From the NCBI GenBank assembly GCA_947426355.1, contig CANEDU010000006.1, forward strand, positions 1 to 36,477: 36,477 nt of DNA, read 5' to 3'. Shown one piece after another: positions 16,070 through 26,894 of the stretch (position 1 is the stretch's first letter; each line of letters opens with the position of its first letter). The DNA is from an uncultured Adlercreutzia sp. Its GTDB lineage: Bacteria; Actinomycetota; Coriobacteriia; Coriobacteriales; Eggerthellaceae. The position numbers were made by a program, and so were the translations under genes. Under the pieces are notes generated by a model. That model worked only from the letters and a program-made list of their open reading frames with translations. It ran no database searches and was not told where the DNA came from.

Positions 16070-17497
16070 CTAAACGTAGAGCCTCGGCAAGCGCGAGCAA
16101 CCGAAACCGATGGCCACCTCGTGCTGGATGGTGCCGAGCGTTTCGGCCATCTGATCGATGGTGACGGCCGCCTCGCCCTGTTCGCCCACAATGACGACCT
16201 CGTCGCCAATCTGGGGATCTAAGTCGTTGCGCTGGCGCAGGTTCACTTCGAACATGCACTGATCCATGCAGATGTTGCCCACCTGGTGGAAGCGGCGCCC
16301 GGCGAGCAACACGTCGGTGCGGCCCGACAGGCCGCGGCGGAATCCGTCGGCGTAACCGATGGGCAGCGTGCAAATCTTCACGGCGCCGGGGCTGCGGTAA
16401 TGCAGGCCGTAGCTCACGCCCTCCCCCACCGGCAACGCCTTCACGTCGGTGATGCGGGCCTTCACACTCATGGCGGGCTTCAGCTCGATCATCGGGTAAG
16501 CCTCGGGGCACGGGTAGAAGCCGTACAGCGAAATGCCGAGGCGCACCATATCCAGCTGCACCTCCGGGTAGCGGATGGCCGCCGCCGAGTTCGCCGCATG
16601 GACGATGCCGGGGTTGATGCCGGCGGCGCGCAGGGCGTTCACTGCCTCGTAGAAGCGCTTGGCCTGGCGCTCGAAATCGATAGTGCCGGGGCAGTCGGCC
16701 GTAGCGAAGTGAGTGAACGTGCCCACCAAATCCAGCGCGCGGTGGAACGATATCTGCCGCGCGAATTCCACCACCTCGTCGTAGCGCACGCCGATGCGGT
16801 TCATGCCCGTGTTCACCTTCAGATGGAAGGGACCCGACAGCCCGAAGGCGTCGGCAGCCTCGCCGTAGCGGATAGCGAACTCGGGCGTGTAGATAGAGGG
16901 CATGATCTTGTAGGCCAACAACAGCGGAATGGCCGACGCCGGCGGCTCGCCCAGCACCAGGATGGGCGCGTTCACATAGGCCTCGCGCAAGGCGATGGCC
17001 TCGTCCACCGTGGCCACGCCGAGGTATTCGGCCCCGGAGTTCAGCGCCGTCTTCGCGCACTGCACGGCACCGTGCCCGTAGCCGTCGGCTTTCACCACGG
17101 CCATAAGGCGCGTGCCCGGATTCAAGCGGCGCTTCACCGCCGAGGCGTTGTGCCGGATAGCGTTCAAGTCGATTTCCACCCAGGACCAGCGGCGATCCAC
17201 TTCGGGAATGTGCGCGAGCCTTTCGGGGTCGAAGCGCGGAGGCTCACCGGCCGGCGTGCCACTTTCGGCGAAACGCAGCACGTCGCTGGCTGCCGAGGAA
17301 AGCTGCGTAACCGCTGGCGCCGCCGCGGCCGCACCGGCGCTGGCCGCCGGCGACCAGGCCTCGGCCAGCGAGCGCTCCTGCTTGCGAACCACGAAGGACG
17401 TCTCGTCATAACGGGAGCCGCGCAGGGCATCGCCCGCGGACACGAAGTTCGGATCGCGGCGCGAGAAGCCCGTGAACCCATTGGGAAGATCAGCCAT
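16070..17497 (-). CDS. alr: Alanine racemase with ~100-residue N-terminal extension
   Basis: PLP enzyme converting L- to D-alanine for peptidoglycan. The catalytic domain begins near residue 104 (RWSWVEIDLNAIRHN), with the PLP lysine K136 in AVVKADGYGHG, and the second domain has SYGLHYRSPGAVKICTLPIGYADGFRR with the family tyrosines. The total is 475 residues against ~370-390 usual, because about 100 residues of low-complexity sequence (Ala/Pro-rich, 45-85) come first. The ATG at 17497 has GAGGGAG 4 nt upstream, so the extension appears translated. A GC-rich inverted repeat lies in the leader, and a minus-strand TATACT near 17567 may be its -10. Operon with the downstream uracil-DNA glycosylase. 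Confidence 0.94.
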   Translation of the reverse strand: MADLPNGFTGFSRRDPNFVSAGDALRGSRYDETSFVVRKQERSLAEAWSPAASAGAAAAAPAVTQLSSAASDVLRFAESGTPAGEPPRFDPERLAHIPEVDRRWSWVEIDLNAIRHNASAVKRRLNPGTRLMAVVKADGYGHGAVQCAKTALNSGAEYLGVATVDEAIALREAYVNAPILVLGEPPASAIPLLLAYKIMPSIYTPEFAIRYGEAADAFGLSGPFHLKVNTGMNRIGVRYDEVVEFARQISFHRALDLVGTFTHFATADCPGTIDFERQAKRFYEAVNALRAAGINPGIVHAANSAAAIRYPEVQLDMVRLGISLYGFYPCPEAYPMIELKPAMSVKARITDVKALPVGEGVSYGLHYRSPGAVKICTLPIGYADGFRRGLSGRTDVLLAGRRFHQVGNICMDQCMFEVNLRQRNDLDPQIGDEVVIVGEQGEAAVTIDQMAETLGTIQHEVAIGFGCSRLPRLYV

Positions 17498-17597
17498 AAC
17501 GCTCCCTCATTAAAGCAGCCGCGCCCCCTTGAGCGCGGCCGCAACAGCAAACACGTTCTGTGAGAGTATACCGCAGACCAGCCGCGGGGGATGTGCG

Positions 17598-18131
17598 CTA
17601 TCCGAGTTCGCCCCGCGCTGCGGCCGCGGCGAGCTTCTGGGCGAGGTCTTTCTGCGCATCATGGCCTTCGCCGGCCATCATCTTCACAGCGTGCGGAAGG
17701 GCGGCCACGATGCCCTCCCAGTTTTCGGTGGCCGCCTTGGTTGATCCGGGCAGGTTGATGATGAGCGTGCGCCCGCGCTGGGCGCAGATAGCACGCGAGA
17801 GCATGGCGAACGGCGTGATGGCGACGCTGTGGACGCGCATGGCCTCGGCGATGCCGGGCACCTCGCGATCGGCCACATCGCGGGTGGCCTCGGGGGTCAC
17901 GTCGCGCAGCGAGAGACCCGAGCCGCCGCAGGTGAGCACGACATCCGCGTCGGTGTTGTCGCAGGCGTCGATGAGCGCGCCGGCGATGAACGGGCGCTCG
18001 TCTGCTTCCACGACGCGACGGATGCACTCCCAGCCCTGCTCGGCGATGAGCTGCTCAAGCTTCTGGCCGGCCTCGTCGGTTTCCAAGGTGCGCGTGTCAG
18101 AACAGGTGATGATGGCGAATTTGATGGTCAT
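17598..18131 (-). CDS. Molybdopterin adenylyltransferase (MogA/MoaB family)
   Basis: Adenylates molybdopterin ahead of molybdate insertion. The 177-residue product has the family signatures TCSDTRTLETDEAGQKL, LTCGGSGLSLRDVTPEAT and the C-terminal INLPGSTKAATENW. The ATG at 18131 has a perfect AGGAGG 4 nt upstream; an upstream start giving 16 more residues lies inside moeA and is not preferred. It follows moeA by 8 bp, forming a moeA-mogA unit. The cofactor would supply molybdoenzymes, which are numerous in this family, though none is in the window. Confidence 0.93.
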   Translation of the reverse strand: MTIKFAIITCSDTRTLETDEAGQKLEQLIAEQGWECIRRVVEADERPFIAGALIDACDNTDADVVLTCGGSGLSLRDVTPEATRDVADREVPGIAEAMRVHSVAITPFAMLSRAICAQRGRTLIINLPGSTKAATENWEGIVAALPHAVKMMAGEGHDAQKDLAQKLAAAAARGELG

Positions 18132-18139
18132 GGCTCCTC

Positions 18140-19396
18140 CTACAGGGCAACTTCTTCGGATACGTCCAGCAAGATGCAATCAACGACGCTGCCGGCCGGC
18201 TGGGGCTCGGTGCCGTCGGGCATGATGGCCATGCAGTTGGTCTTCTGAATGGGACCGAACAGGCCCGAGCTCTGGTTCTTGGCCGGCGTCACCTCGTAGG
18301 CGCCGTCGGACGCGCGGGTAAGGTTCGCGCGCAGGAAAATGCGTCGCGGATCCTTGTTTTTCTCATCAGCAGTCAGACGCGCCTTCACGACGGGATGATC
18401 CATGAAGCGATAGCCCTGCATGGTGCGCAGCGCCGGGCGGATGAGCATCTGGAAGCCCACATAGGCCGCCGCCGGGTTGCCCGGCAGCCCGAACACGGGC
18501 GTCCCTTCCACAATGCCGAAGGTCTGGGCCTTGCCGGGCCGCATGTTCACCGTGGTCATCATGAGCTCGCCGAGCTCGGCCACGACCGGCTTGATAAAGT
18601 CGAAGTCGCCGTTGGCGGCACCTCCCGTGGTAACTACGAAGTCGTAGGTGTGGGCCGCCGCGGATACTGCGTCGCGCAAAGCCTCGAAGGTGTCCTCCAC
18701 GATGGGCAGCATATGGGCCTCGGCACCGGCCTCGCAGGCGGCGGCGGCCATGGCATAGCTGTTGGAGTTGCGGATCTTGCCCGGGCCCGGCACCTCGGTC
18801 GGAGGCACGAGCTCGCTGCCCGTGGCGATGATGGCCACGCGCGGGCGGCGGTGCACCGGTACCTCCAGCACGCCGCAGCCGGCCAGAAAGCCCACCCCGG
18901 CCGCTGTGAGCACGTCGCCGGCCTCTACAACCACCTCGCCGGCACGCGCCTCTTCGCCAGCAGGACGAACATTGGCGCCCACCTTGGTCGGCGCGGCGAA
19001 CGACACGATGGAGCCGGGCTTGCCGTCGCCTTCCACCACGCCCACGATCTCGTACTTCACCACCGCGTCGGCATCGTCGGGAAGACAGGCGCCGGTCATG
19101 ATGCGCACGCACTCGCCTGCGCCGATGGAGCCCTCGAACACGTCTCCTGCACCGATTTCGGCAATGACGCGCAGCGTGGCCGGTGCCTCTTCCGTAGCCG
19201 CCTCAATCTCGGCGGCGCGCAGGGCGAACCCATCCATGGCGGAATGGGCGAACGGCGACACGTCGATATCGCTTACCTGGTCGGCAGCAACGACGCGTCC
19301 CACGGCCTCGAGCAGCGGCACGGTTTCCACGGGCAGCTTTCCCACCGCCCCGCACACCAGCGCGCGGGCCTCTTCCAACGGAATCATTTCTTTCAC
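18140..19396 (-). CDS. moeA: Molybdopterin molybdenumtransferase
   Basis: Inserts molybdate into adenylated molybdopterin. 418 residues, near family length. Signatures are SPFAHSAMDGFALRAAEI (N-terminal), RIMTGACLPDDADAVVKYE, IATGSELVPPTEVPGPGKIRNSN, TTGGAANGDFDFIKPVVAELG and GLPGNPAAAYVGFQ. The start is GTG at 19396, with AAGGAA 5 nt upstream; an ATG three codons later is possible. First gene of the moeA-mogA unit and divergent from the TIGR00300 gene. Confidence 0.95.
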   Translation of the reverse strand: MKEMIPLEEARALVCGAVGKLPVETVPLLEAVGRVVAADQVSDIDVSPFAHSAMDGFALRAAEIEAATEEAPATLRVIAEIGAGDVFEGSIGAGECVRIMTGACLPDDADAVVKYEIVGVVEGDGKPGSIVSFAAPTKVGANVRPAGEEARAGEVVVEAGDVLTAAGVGFLAGCGVLEVPVHRRPRVAIIATGSELVPPTEVPGPGKIRNSNSYAMAAAACEAGAEAHMLPIVEDTFEALRDAVSAAAHTYDFVVTTGGAANGDFDFIKPVVAELGELMMTTVNMRPGKAQTFGIVEGTPVFGLPGNPAAAYVGFQMLIRPALRTMQGYRFMDHPVVKARLTADEKNKDPRRIFLRANLTRASDGAYEVTPAKNQSSGLFGPIQKTNCMAIMPDGTEPQPAGSVVDCILLDVSEEVAL

Positions 19397-19451
19397 AGAC
19401 GTTCCTTCCCCTTCAGGCTCTCACGCGCCTGGTTCGAAATTTTCTTCCTCA

Positions 19452-19457
19452 ATTATA
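19452..19457 (-). promoter_or_regulatory. -10 box (TATAAT) for moeA
   Basis: Perfect minus-strand TATAAT, 56 bp before the moeA start codon. A TTTTAA hexamer about 16 bp upstream is a poor -35. The same 150-bp divergent gap holds a plus-strand TACAAT. Confidence 0.5.
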
Positions 19458-19507
19458 GCCATCTAAGAATACTTTAAAAGCCCGAACCGCAGGGTTCGCC
19501 TCCGCGC

Positions 19508-19513
19508 TACAAT
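19508..19513 (+). promoter_or_regulatory. Candidate -10 box (TACAAT) for the TIGR00300 gene
   Basis: Plus-strand TACAAT 33 bp before the start codon at 19547, with a Shine-Dalgarno-like AGAAGG in between. No clear -35 is seen. Confidence 0.4.
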
Positions 19514-19546
19514 GACCCTATCATCTTCTAAGGAAAGAAGGCGCCT

Positions 19547-20668
19547 ATGAGCTTCGCCGTGACACCCTACACGCCCCCCGATTTCGATGCCGCTCACTTG
19601 AGGGAGGCGCCGAATGCGCGCCTGGAGCCGGCACCCAAAGACTTCGTGGCGCCCGAGGGCTACCACGCCATGTCCATCTACCCTGAGTACCTGAAGCTTG
19701 ACGGGCAGTGGGTGCTCGCCCGCGATTCCCGCATGGACTGCGTGGCCGTGGTGGAAGACGGCGAGATTTTCGTGCGCGAGTTCCGCCACATCAAGAAGGG
19801 CGACCTTATCGCCTGCGGGCGCACGGAGCACGGCGAGGAGGGAATCCTCGTCTACACTGAGGGCTTCCGCGAGCTGGAGCTGCCCGAGCCAGGCGCGCCC
19901 CACCCCGGCGGCCACGACAACTTCGCCTTCCGGCTCGGCCGTTCCCGCGAGACCGCGTTCTCCCGCGACTACGACGAGCTCTACGCGTTGCTCGAGCACG
20001 AGCGCGAGCACGGATATGTCGTCTGGGTGCTGGGGCCCGCCTTCTCGTTCAACGGCTATTCCCGCGATGCCTTCGCGAAGATCATCGATGCCGGCTACGT
20101 GGATGCGGTCTTCGCCGGTAACGCGCTCGCCACCCACGATTTGGAAGGCGCCTACTTCCATACGGCGCTCGGCCAGGACATCGACACCCAGGAGAACCGT
20201 CCCAACGGGCACTACCATCACCTGGACACCATCAACCGCGTGCGCTACTGGGGCAGCATCGACAAGTTCATCGAGGAAGAGCACGTGCACAACGGCATCA
20301 TGTACGCCTTGGAGAAGAACCGCGTGCCCTACGTGCTCGCCGGCTCCATTCGCGACGATGGCCCCCTGCCTGGCGTGTTCGGCAACGCTTATGCGGCCCA
20401 GGATGTCATGCGCAGCCACATCCGCAAGGCCACCACGGTCATCTGCCTGGCCACCATGCTGCACACCATCGCTACGGGCAACATGACCCCGAGCTACCGC
20501 GTGCTGGACGACGGCACCGTGCGTCCTGTGTACTTCTACTGCGTGGATATCGCCGAGTTCACCGTGAACAAGCTCGTAGACCGCGGCAGCCTCGCCAGCC
20601 GCGGCATCGTCACCAACGTCCAGGACTTCATCGCCCACGTCGGCAAGGGCCTGGGGGTTTTGGGGTAG
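19547..20668 (+). CDS. TIGR00300 (LOR/SDH domain) protein, archaeal ornithine cyclodeaminase-like
   Basis: 373 residues. Recognised from the conserved C-terminal half: VFAGNALATHDLEGAYFHTALG, GHYHHLDTINRVRYWGSIDKFIEE, NGIMYALEKNRVPYVLAGSI followed by RDDGPLPGVFGNAYAAQ, then ICLATMLHTIATGNMTPSY. This block is the TIGR00300/LOR-SDH conserved domain, found alone in archaea (where one member is reported as an NAD-dependent ornithine cyclodeaminase) and as the C-terminal part of cyanobacterial ArgZ/AgrE arginine dihydrolases. It has no arginine-dihydrolase N-terminal module. Starts after AGAAGG; standalone, divergent from moeA. A role in ornithine/proline metabolism is inferred from the family only. 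Confidence 0.8.
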   Translation: MSFAVTPYTPPDFDAAHLREAPNARLEPAPKDFVAPEGYHAMSIYPEYLKLDGQWVLARDSRMDCVAVVEDGEIFVREFRHIKKGDLIACGRTEHGEEGILVYTEGFRELELPEPGAPHPGGHDNFAFRLGRSRETAFSRDYDELYALLEHEREHGYVVWVLGPAFSFNGYSRDAFAKIIDAGYVDAVFAGNALATHDLEGAYFHTALGQDIDTQENRPNGHYHHLDTINRVRYWGSIDKFIEEEHVHNGIMYALEKNRVPYVLAGSIRDDGPLPGVFGNAYAAQDVMRSHIRKATTVICLATMLHTIATGNMTPSYRVLDDGTVRPVYFYCVDIAEFTVNKLVDRGSLASRGIVTNVQDFIAHVGKGLGVLG

Positions 20669-20706
20669 CGCTTCAGACATAGCGAAGCTTCACAGCTTTC
20701 AATGAA

Positions 20707-20734
20707 AAGGGCCGCTTCCGGAGAAGCGGCCCTT
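20707..20734. terminator. Bidirectional hairpin terminator between the TIGR00300 gene and eno
   Basis: Perfect 12-bp stem (20707-20718 with 20723-20734) and a 4-nt loop, between two converging genes. T residues follow on the minus strand (eno side); the plus side lacks a clear T tract. Confidence 0.8.
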
Positions 20735-20758
20735 GCTTGTGCTTTGGCTTGGGAACGT

Positions 20759-23126
<2,368 letters not shown>

Positions 23127-23885
23127 GCCCCGCTCGGCCAATGATGTCGGCGCCTCAGTCGCCCCGAAGCAGCGGGCGTCCATGGCCTGAGCCAGACGGT
23201 CAGCGCGGCGGAAAAGCCCCACGAACACCGGGGTCATCATTCCGCCGTAGGCGCGCAGGCGCACCGACACTCCCGGGCCCTCGAAGGCGGCACCGCGCGA
23301 CGCCTGGGCGGCGCGTACGGCTGCGAGCTCTTCAGCTAACAGCGGAATGAAGCGCAGGGCAATGGAGAGGGCCGTTGTGAAATCGCGCACGGGAAGCCCC
23401 CACCGCCCCAACGGCGCGAGCACCTTTCGCAGCGCATCGGTAAGCTCCGTGGGCGTCGAAAGCGCCATGAGCGCAAGACTCGCCCATACGAGCAGGACGA
23501 TGCGCGCCACCACCATCACGCCCGAGCTCCACCCTTGGGTCGCGCTGTGATACACCAGGAGAAAGGCACAGATTACGTAGACGAAAGAGGCGTCGCGCGC
23601 GATGCGCCAAACGCTCAGCCTGCCCGCGAGCATTACCGCAATAAGAACTACCGCCGCGGCGCCGAGCCCCCAAAACGATGGCGCAACCAACAGCGCAATC
23701 GAATAAGCTATCAGCAGCGCAATCTTCACGCGCCCATCAACAGCGCGGATGCCCTCGGCGAGGGAATATTTTTGACGATTCTCGGCCATGGGCCCATTAT
23801 GGCCCACGTAGGCCTTCTATGGGAAGCTCGCTCGCCGCGCACTCGCCAACGGCAACGCGCTGCGCTCTGTTTTGTGCAATAGCGC

Positions 23886-23924
23886 AAAAAGAGAGCGCCT
23901 CCCTGAAAGAGAAGCGCTCTCTTT
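23886..23924 (-). terminator. Terminator after the small acidic protein gene
   Basis: Arms 23888-23898 and 23914-23924 (11 bp, perfect) followed on the minus strand by five T residues. It lies 128 bp past the stop of the gene at 24053. The 245-bp gap 23808-24052 shows nothing else. Confidence 0.75.
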
Positions 23925-24052
23925 GAGTCCATCAAGCCGTCCCGCGGGCTCCGGTTAAGGCGGCGCCCAGACTTGCTGGAGGAGCATCGTCGAGAGTCAA
24001 TGAGTTAGCGAGTTGCCCCCGACGGTGACGGGTTTGCCCTCTGCGAAAGCCC

Positions 24053-24265
24053 TTACAGCTTCTGCTCGGCCTCTTCGAACTCGAACGCCGTCTCAGCATC
24101 CTCGGCGGCAGCCTGCTCGTTGCCCAGCGCATCATCGTACTCAGCGGACATCGTCGCCTCGGCAACGACTTCCTCTTCCACGCGCTCCAGGTCCTTGGCG
24201 GCATCTGCGGCCTTGGCAGCCTCGGTAGCCTCGAATTCCTTCATCAGGGCATCCTTATCAACCAT
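24053..24265 (-). CDS. Small acidic helical protein of unknown function
   Basis: 70 residues, rich in Ala and Glu with very few bulky hydrophobics (EFEATEAAKAADAAKDLERV, later FEFEEAEQKL). It is likely a soluble helical or coiled-coil protein, with no signal peptide or membrane segment. Reality is supported by AAGGAG 7 nt before the ATG and by a terminator of its own. No family is recognised. It lies downstream of the ribosomal alpha operon but is separated from it by 358 bp and a terminator. Confidence 0.6.
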   Translation of the reverse strand: MVDKDALMKEFEATEAAKAADAAKDLERVEEEVVAEATMSAEYDDALGNEQAAAEDAETAFEFEEAEQKL

Positions 24266-24623
24266 GATCCGACTCCTTTCATCAGCATGCTTTGTGATTC
24301 AAGCGCAGGAGCAAGACAGGTTGCCCTTGCATCGCCTATTCTATGGGCCGATGCGCACGGGAAAACCTGAGCAAGGCGATAGTAATTCTCTGGTTGGAGG
24401 GGTGTTGATGTTTCGTCATGGACGCCAGTCCCGGCATCGCCTTACTTGGGCACGGAGGCGATCAAGGCCGCCTTCCGCAGCAGAAGCCGCAATCCCGTCT
24501 GATTTCCCTCCCTCATGCAGAAAGACCGCCCAAAGGCGGTCTTTCTGGTATAGAACGATGATCCCGTTTGCAGCTCATGCGGCTGGCCGCAGCCGGGCGC
24601 ATCCGAACGATCGGGAGAGGCGT
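24266..24623. other. Intergenic region between rplQ and the small acidic gene
   Basis: 358 bp without a supported gene. It holds the rplQ terminator (24519-24546), a small stem (24580-24585 with 24590-24595), and presumably the promoter of the small acidic gene (a minus-strand TAGAAT near 24338 is a weak -10 candidate). A plus-strand ATG at 24409 preceded by GGAGG opens only an Arg-rich frame running into rplQ antisense and is not called. Confidence 0.5.
24519..24546 (-). terminator. Terminator of the ribosomal alpha operon
   Basis: A perfect 12-bp stem (24519-24530 with 24535-24546) and a 4-nt loop, about 78 bp past the rplQ stop. The arms start with AGAAAG, giving a short U-rich tail in either direction. 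Confidence 0.85.
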
Positions 24624-25286
24624 CTACTTGACGTCAGCCTTCTCCTCCTCGATCTTCTCGGCGTCGACGGTCTCGGCCTCCTCGGCAGCCTTCTCCTCGG
24701 CCTTCTCGGCCTCCTCGCGAGCCTCCTCGACAGCCTCGGCCTTCTCGGCGGCGTCCACGGCCTCGATCTGCTCGACGGTGCCGTCGTCCTCGAAGCCCAG
24801 GTTCTCAGCGAGCTCCTCGGACTTCTCCTCGGCCTTCTCCTCCTTCTTGGTCACCTTCTTGGGGGCAGCCTTCTTCGGAGCGGCCTTCTTGGCAGCGGCA
24901 GCCTGACGCTCAGCCTTGGGCACGCAGGGCTCGGTCACGAGCTCCATGATGACCATGGGGGCGTTGTCGCCCTTGCGGGGCCCGAGCTTCATGATGCGGG
25001 TGTAGCCACCGGGACGATCCTGGAACATGCCCTGAGCGACCTTCTCGAAGATCTCGCGCACGAGCTCCTTGTCGTTCAGGTAGGCGATGGCCAGACGGCG
25101 GGAATGCAGATCGCCGCGCTTGGCCCAGGTGATCACCTTGTCCACGTCGGGACGAATCTCCTTGGCACGGGACTCGACCGTCTTGATGCGGTCGTTCAGG
25201 AACAGGGCGGAAACCAAGCTGCGCTTCATAGCCTTAGTGTGGCTATAGTCGGTGCCGAGCTTGCGACCCTTCTTGTTGTGTCTCAT
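24624..25286 (-). CDS. rplQ: 50S ribosomal protein L17 with ~100-residue charged tail
   Basis: Large-subunit protein near the exit tunnel. Residues 1-~118 are canonical L17: MRHNKKGRKLGTDYSHTKAM, the RIKTVESRAKEIRPDVDKVI segment and GGYTRIMKLGPRKGDNAPMVIMEL. The tail after ~120 is first Lys/Ala-rich (KKAAPKKAAPKKVTKKEEKA) and then strongly acidic (repeated EKAEE/EEAE units), giving 220 residues against ~115-140 usual. Actinobacterial L17 proteins often have acidic tails, but this one is long. Last gene of the alpha operon, 13 bp after rpoA. Confidence 0.96.
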   Translation of the reverse strand: MRHNKKGRKLGTDYSHTKAMKRSLVSALFLNDRIKTVESRAKEIRPDVDKVITWAKRGDLHSRRLAIAYLNDKELVREIFEKVAQGMFQDRPGGYTRIMKLGPRKGDNAPMVIMELVTEPCVPKAERQAAAAKKAAPKKAAPKKVTKKEEKAEEKSEELAENLGFEDDGTVEQIEAVDAAEKAEAVEEAREEAEKAEEKAAEEAETVDAEKIEEEKADVK

Positions 25287-25299
25287 ATCTCTGTGTCTC

Positions 25300-26250
25300 C
25301 TAAAGCTTCAAATTGAGGTCCATGGAAATGAGCTTGTCCTTCACTTCCTCAATGGACTTCGCACCAAAGTTCCGAATGTTCAGCAGGTCGTTCTCGGAGA
25401 ACTCGACGAGCTGGCGCACGGAGTGGATGCCCGCGCGCTTCAGGCAGTTGTAGGAGCGGACAGAAAGGTCCAGATCCTCAATCTGCTTGTCCAGCTCGGC
25501 GTTGGACTCCTGACCCTCCGGCGCGAAGATGGAGGGAGCCTCGCCCTCTTCTTCCTCGCCCGTGGAAGCCAGGGCCAAAAACGCGCCCATGTACTGGTTG
25601 ATGATGTTGGCCGCGCGGCACACCGCCTCAGTGGGGTCGATGGAGCCGTCGGTCTCAACTTCCAGAACCAGCTTGTCGTAATCGGTACGCTGGCCCACGC
25701 GGGTGTCCGTGACGTTCATCGTGCAACGGCGCACGGGAGAGAACAGCGAGTCGACATGAATGATGCCGATGGGGTCCTCAGTGCGCTTGTTGCGCTCAGC
25801 AGACACGTAGCCGCGGCCAACGCCGATGCGGATGGTCATGTCCAGCTGGCCGCCGTCAGCCACCGTGGCGATAACGTGCTCCGGGTTCACCAGGTTGAAC
25901 TGGCCCGGAACCTCAAGGTCGGCACCGGTCACCGTGCAGGGACCTTCAGCGAACACGTGAGCAGTCGCCTCGTCGGCCTCGTCGGAGACCTGGGAAAACA
26001 CCAGGCCCTTCACGTTCAGCACGATGTCGGTAATGTCCTCGATGACGCCTTCCGCGGTGGTGAACTCGTGCTGCACGCCCTCGATCTGGATAGCGGTAGC
26101 CTTAGCCCCGTCCAGCGAGGAAAGCAGCACGCGACGCATGGAGTTGCCCAGTGTGTTGCCGTAGCCGCGCTCGAGCGGCTCGACGATGTAGCGGGCAACG
26201 GTGTCGTTGACTTCCTCCGTAGTAACGGTAGGCCTCATGAACTCTGTCAT
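25300..26250 (-). CDS. rpoA: RNA polymerase alpha subunit
   Basis: Assembly scaffold of RNA polymerase and target of activators. 316 residues: the N-terminal dimerization domain (to ~235) has VEPLERGYGNTLGNSMRRVL with the expected Arg, and GVGRGYVSAERN. An acidic linker (TGEEEEGEAPS) leads to the C-terminal DNA-binding domain: DLSVRSYNCLKRAGIHSVRQ, then NIRNFGAKSIEEVKDKL. It sits between rpsD (29 bp) and rplQ (13 bp). Confidence 0.98.
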   Translation of the reverse strand: MTEFMRPTVTTEEVNDTVARYIVEPLERGYGNTLGNSMRRVLLSSLDGAKATAIQIEGVQHEFTTAEGVIEDITDIVLNVKGLVFSQVSDEADEATAHVFAEGPCTVTGADLEVPGQFNLVNPEHVIATVADGGQLDMTIRIGVGRGYVSAERNKRTEDPIGIIHVDSLFSPVRRCTMNVTDTRVGQRTDYDKLVLEVETDGSIDPTEAVCRAANIINQYMGAFLALASTGEEEEGEAPSIFAPEGQESNAELDKQIEDLDLSVRSYNCLKRAGIHSVRQLVEFSENDLLNIRNFGAKSIEEVKDKLISMDLNLKL

Positions 26251-26279
26251 GTATGGATAGCCTCCTTAAAGAGCGGCGA

Positions 26280-26876
26280 TTATTTCGAGTAAAGTTCGAC
26301 GATGAGCTGCTCGTTGATGTCCAGGTCAATCTGGTCACGGGTCGGAAGGGACAGCACGCTGCCCTGCAGCTTCTCGATGTCAATCTCAAGCCAGGCCGGA
26401 ACCTGAACGCGCTCGTTGGAAACCAGAGCACTCTTCACCACGAGAAGCTCCTTGGCCTTGGGGGCCACAGAGACGAGCTCGCCGGGACGCACGCGGAAGG
26501 ACGGAATGTCCACGCGGCGGCCGTTCACGCAGATGTGGCCGTGGGTCACCATCTGGCGGGCTTCCTTGCGGGTGCGGGCGAAGCCCAGACGGAAGACCAC
26601 GTTGTCCAGACGGGTCTCCAGAATGGTCATCAGGTTCTCACCGGTCTGACCCTCCATGGACTTGGCGCGCTTGAAGTACCCACGGAACTGCTTCTCGAGC
26701 ACGCCGTAGATGAACTTGGCCTTCTGCTTCTCGCGCAGCTGCATAGCGTACTCGCTCTCCTTGCGGCGACGCTTCGGCTGGCGGATGGATTCCTTCTTGC
26801 TGGAGTAACCGAGCACCACAGGATCGATGCCCAGCTGACGGCAGCGCTTAAGAACCGGAGTTCTGTTGATTGCCAT
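26280..26876 (-). CDS. rpsD: 30S ribosomal protein S4
   Basis: Primary 16S rRNA binder that nucleates 30S assembly and can autoregulate the alpha operon. 198 residues. The S4 RNA-binding domain is clear: [20 protein letters not shown] followed by [21 protein letters not shown]. The N-terminal zinc-ribbon Cys set of some S4 proteins is absent (only one Cys, at LKRCRQLG), so this is the zinc-free form. Confidence 0.98.
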   Translation of the reverse strand: MAINRTPVLKRCRQLGIDPVVLGYSSKKESIRQPKRRRKESEYAMQLREKQKAKFIYGVLEKQFRGYFKRAKSMEGQTGENLMTILETRLDNVVFRLGFARTRKEARQMVTHGHICVNGRRVDIPSFRVRPGELVSVAPKAKELLVVKSALVSNERVQVPAWLEIDIEKLQGSVLSLPTRDQIDLDINEQLIVELYSK

Positions 26877-26894
26877 AATGTACGATCCTTTCAG

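Noticed and set aside
15015-17060. 681-residue minus-strand open frame spanning the CorA-like gene, the uracil-DNA glycosylase and alr
   Set aside because: It runs across three recognised genes and is Arg/Gly/His-rich, as expected for an out-of-frame reading of high-GC DNA.
24409-24620. Plus-strand ATG with GGAGG upstream opening an Arg-rich frame
   Set aside because: The frame contains a terminator hairpin and runs on into rplQ antisense without a sensible end.
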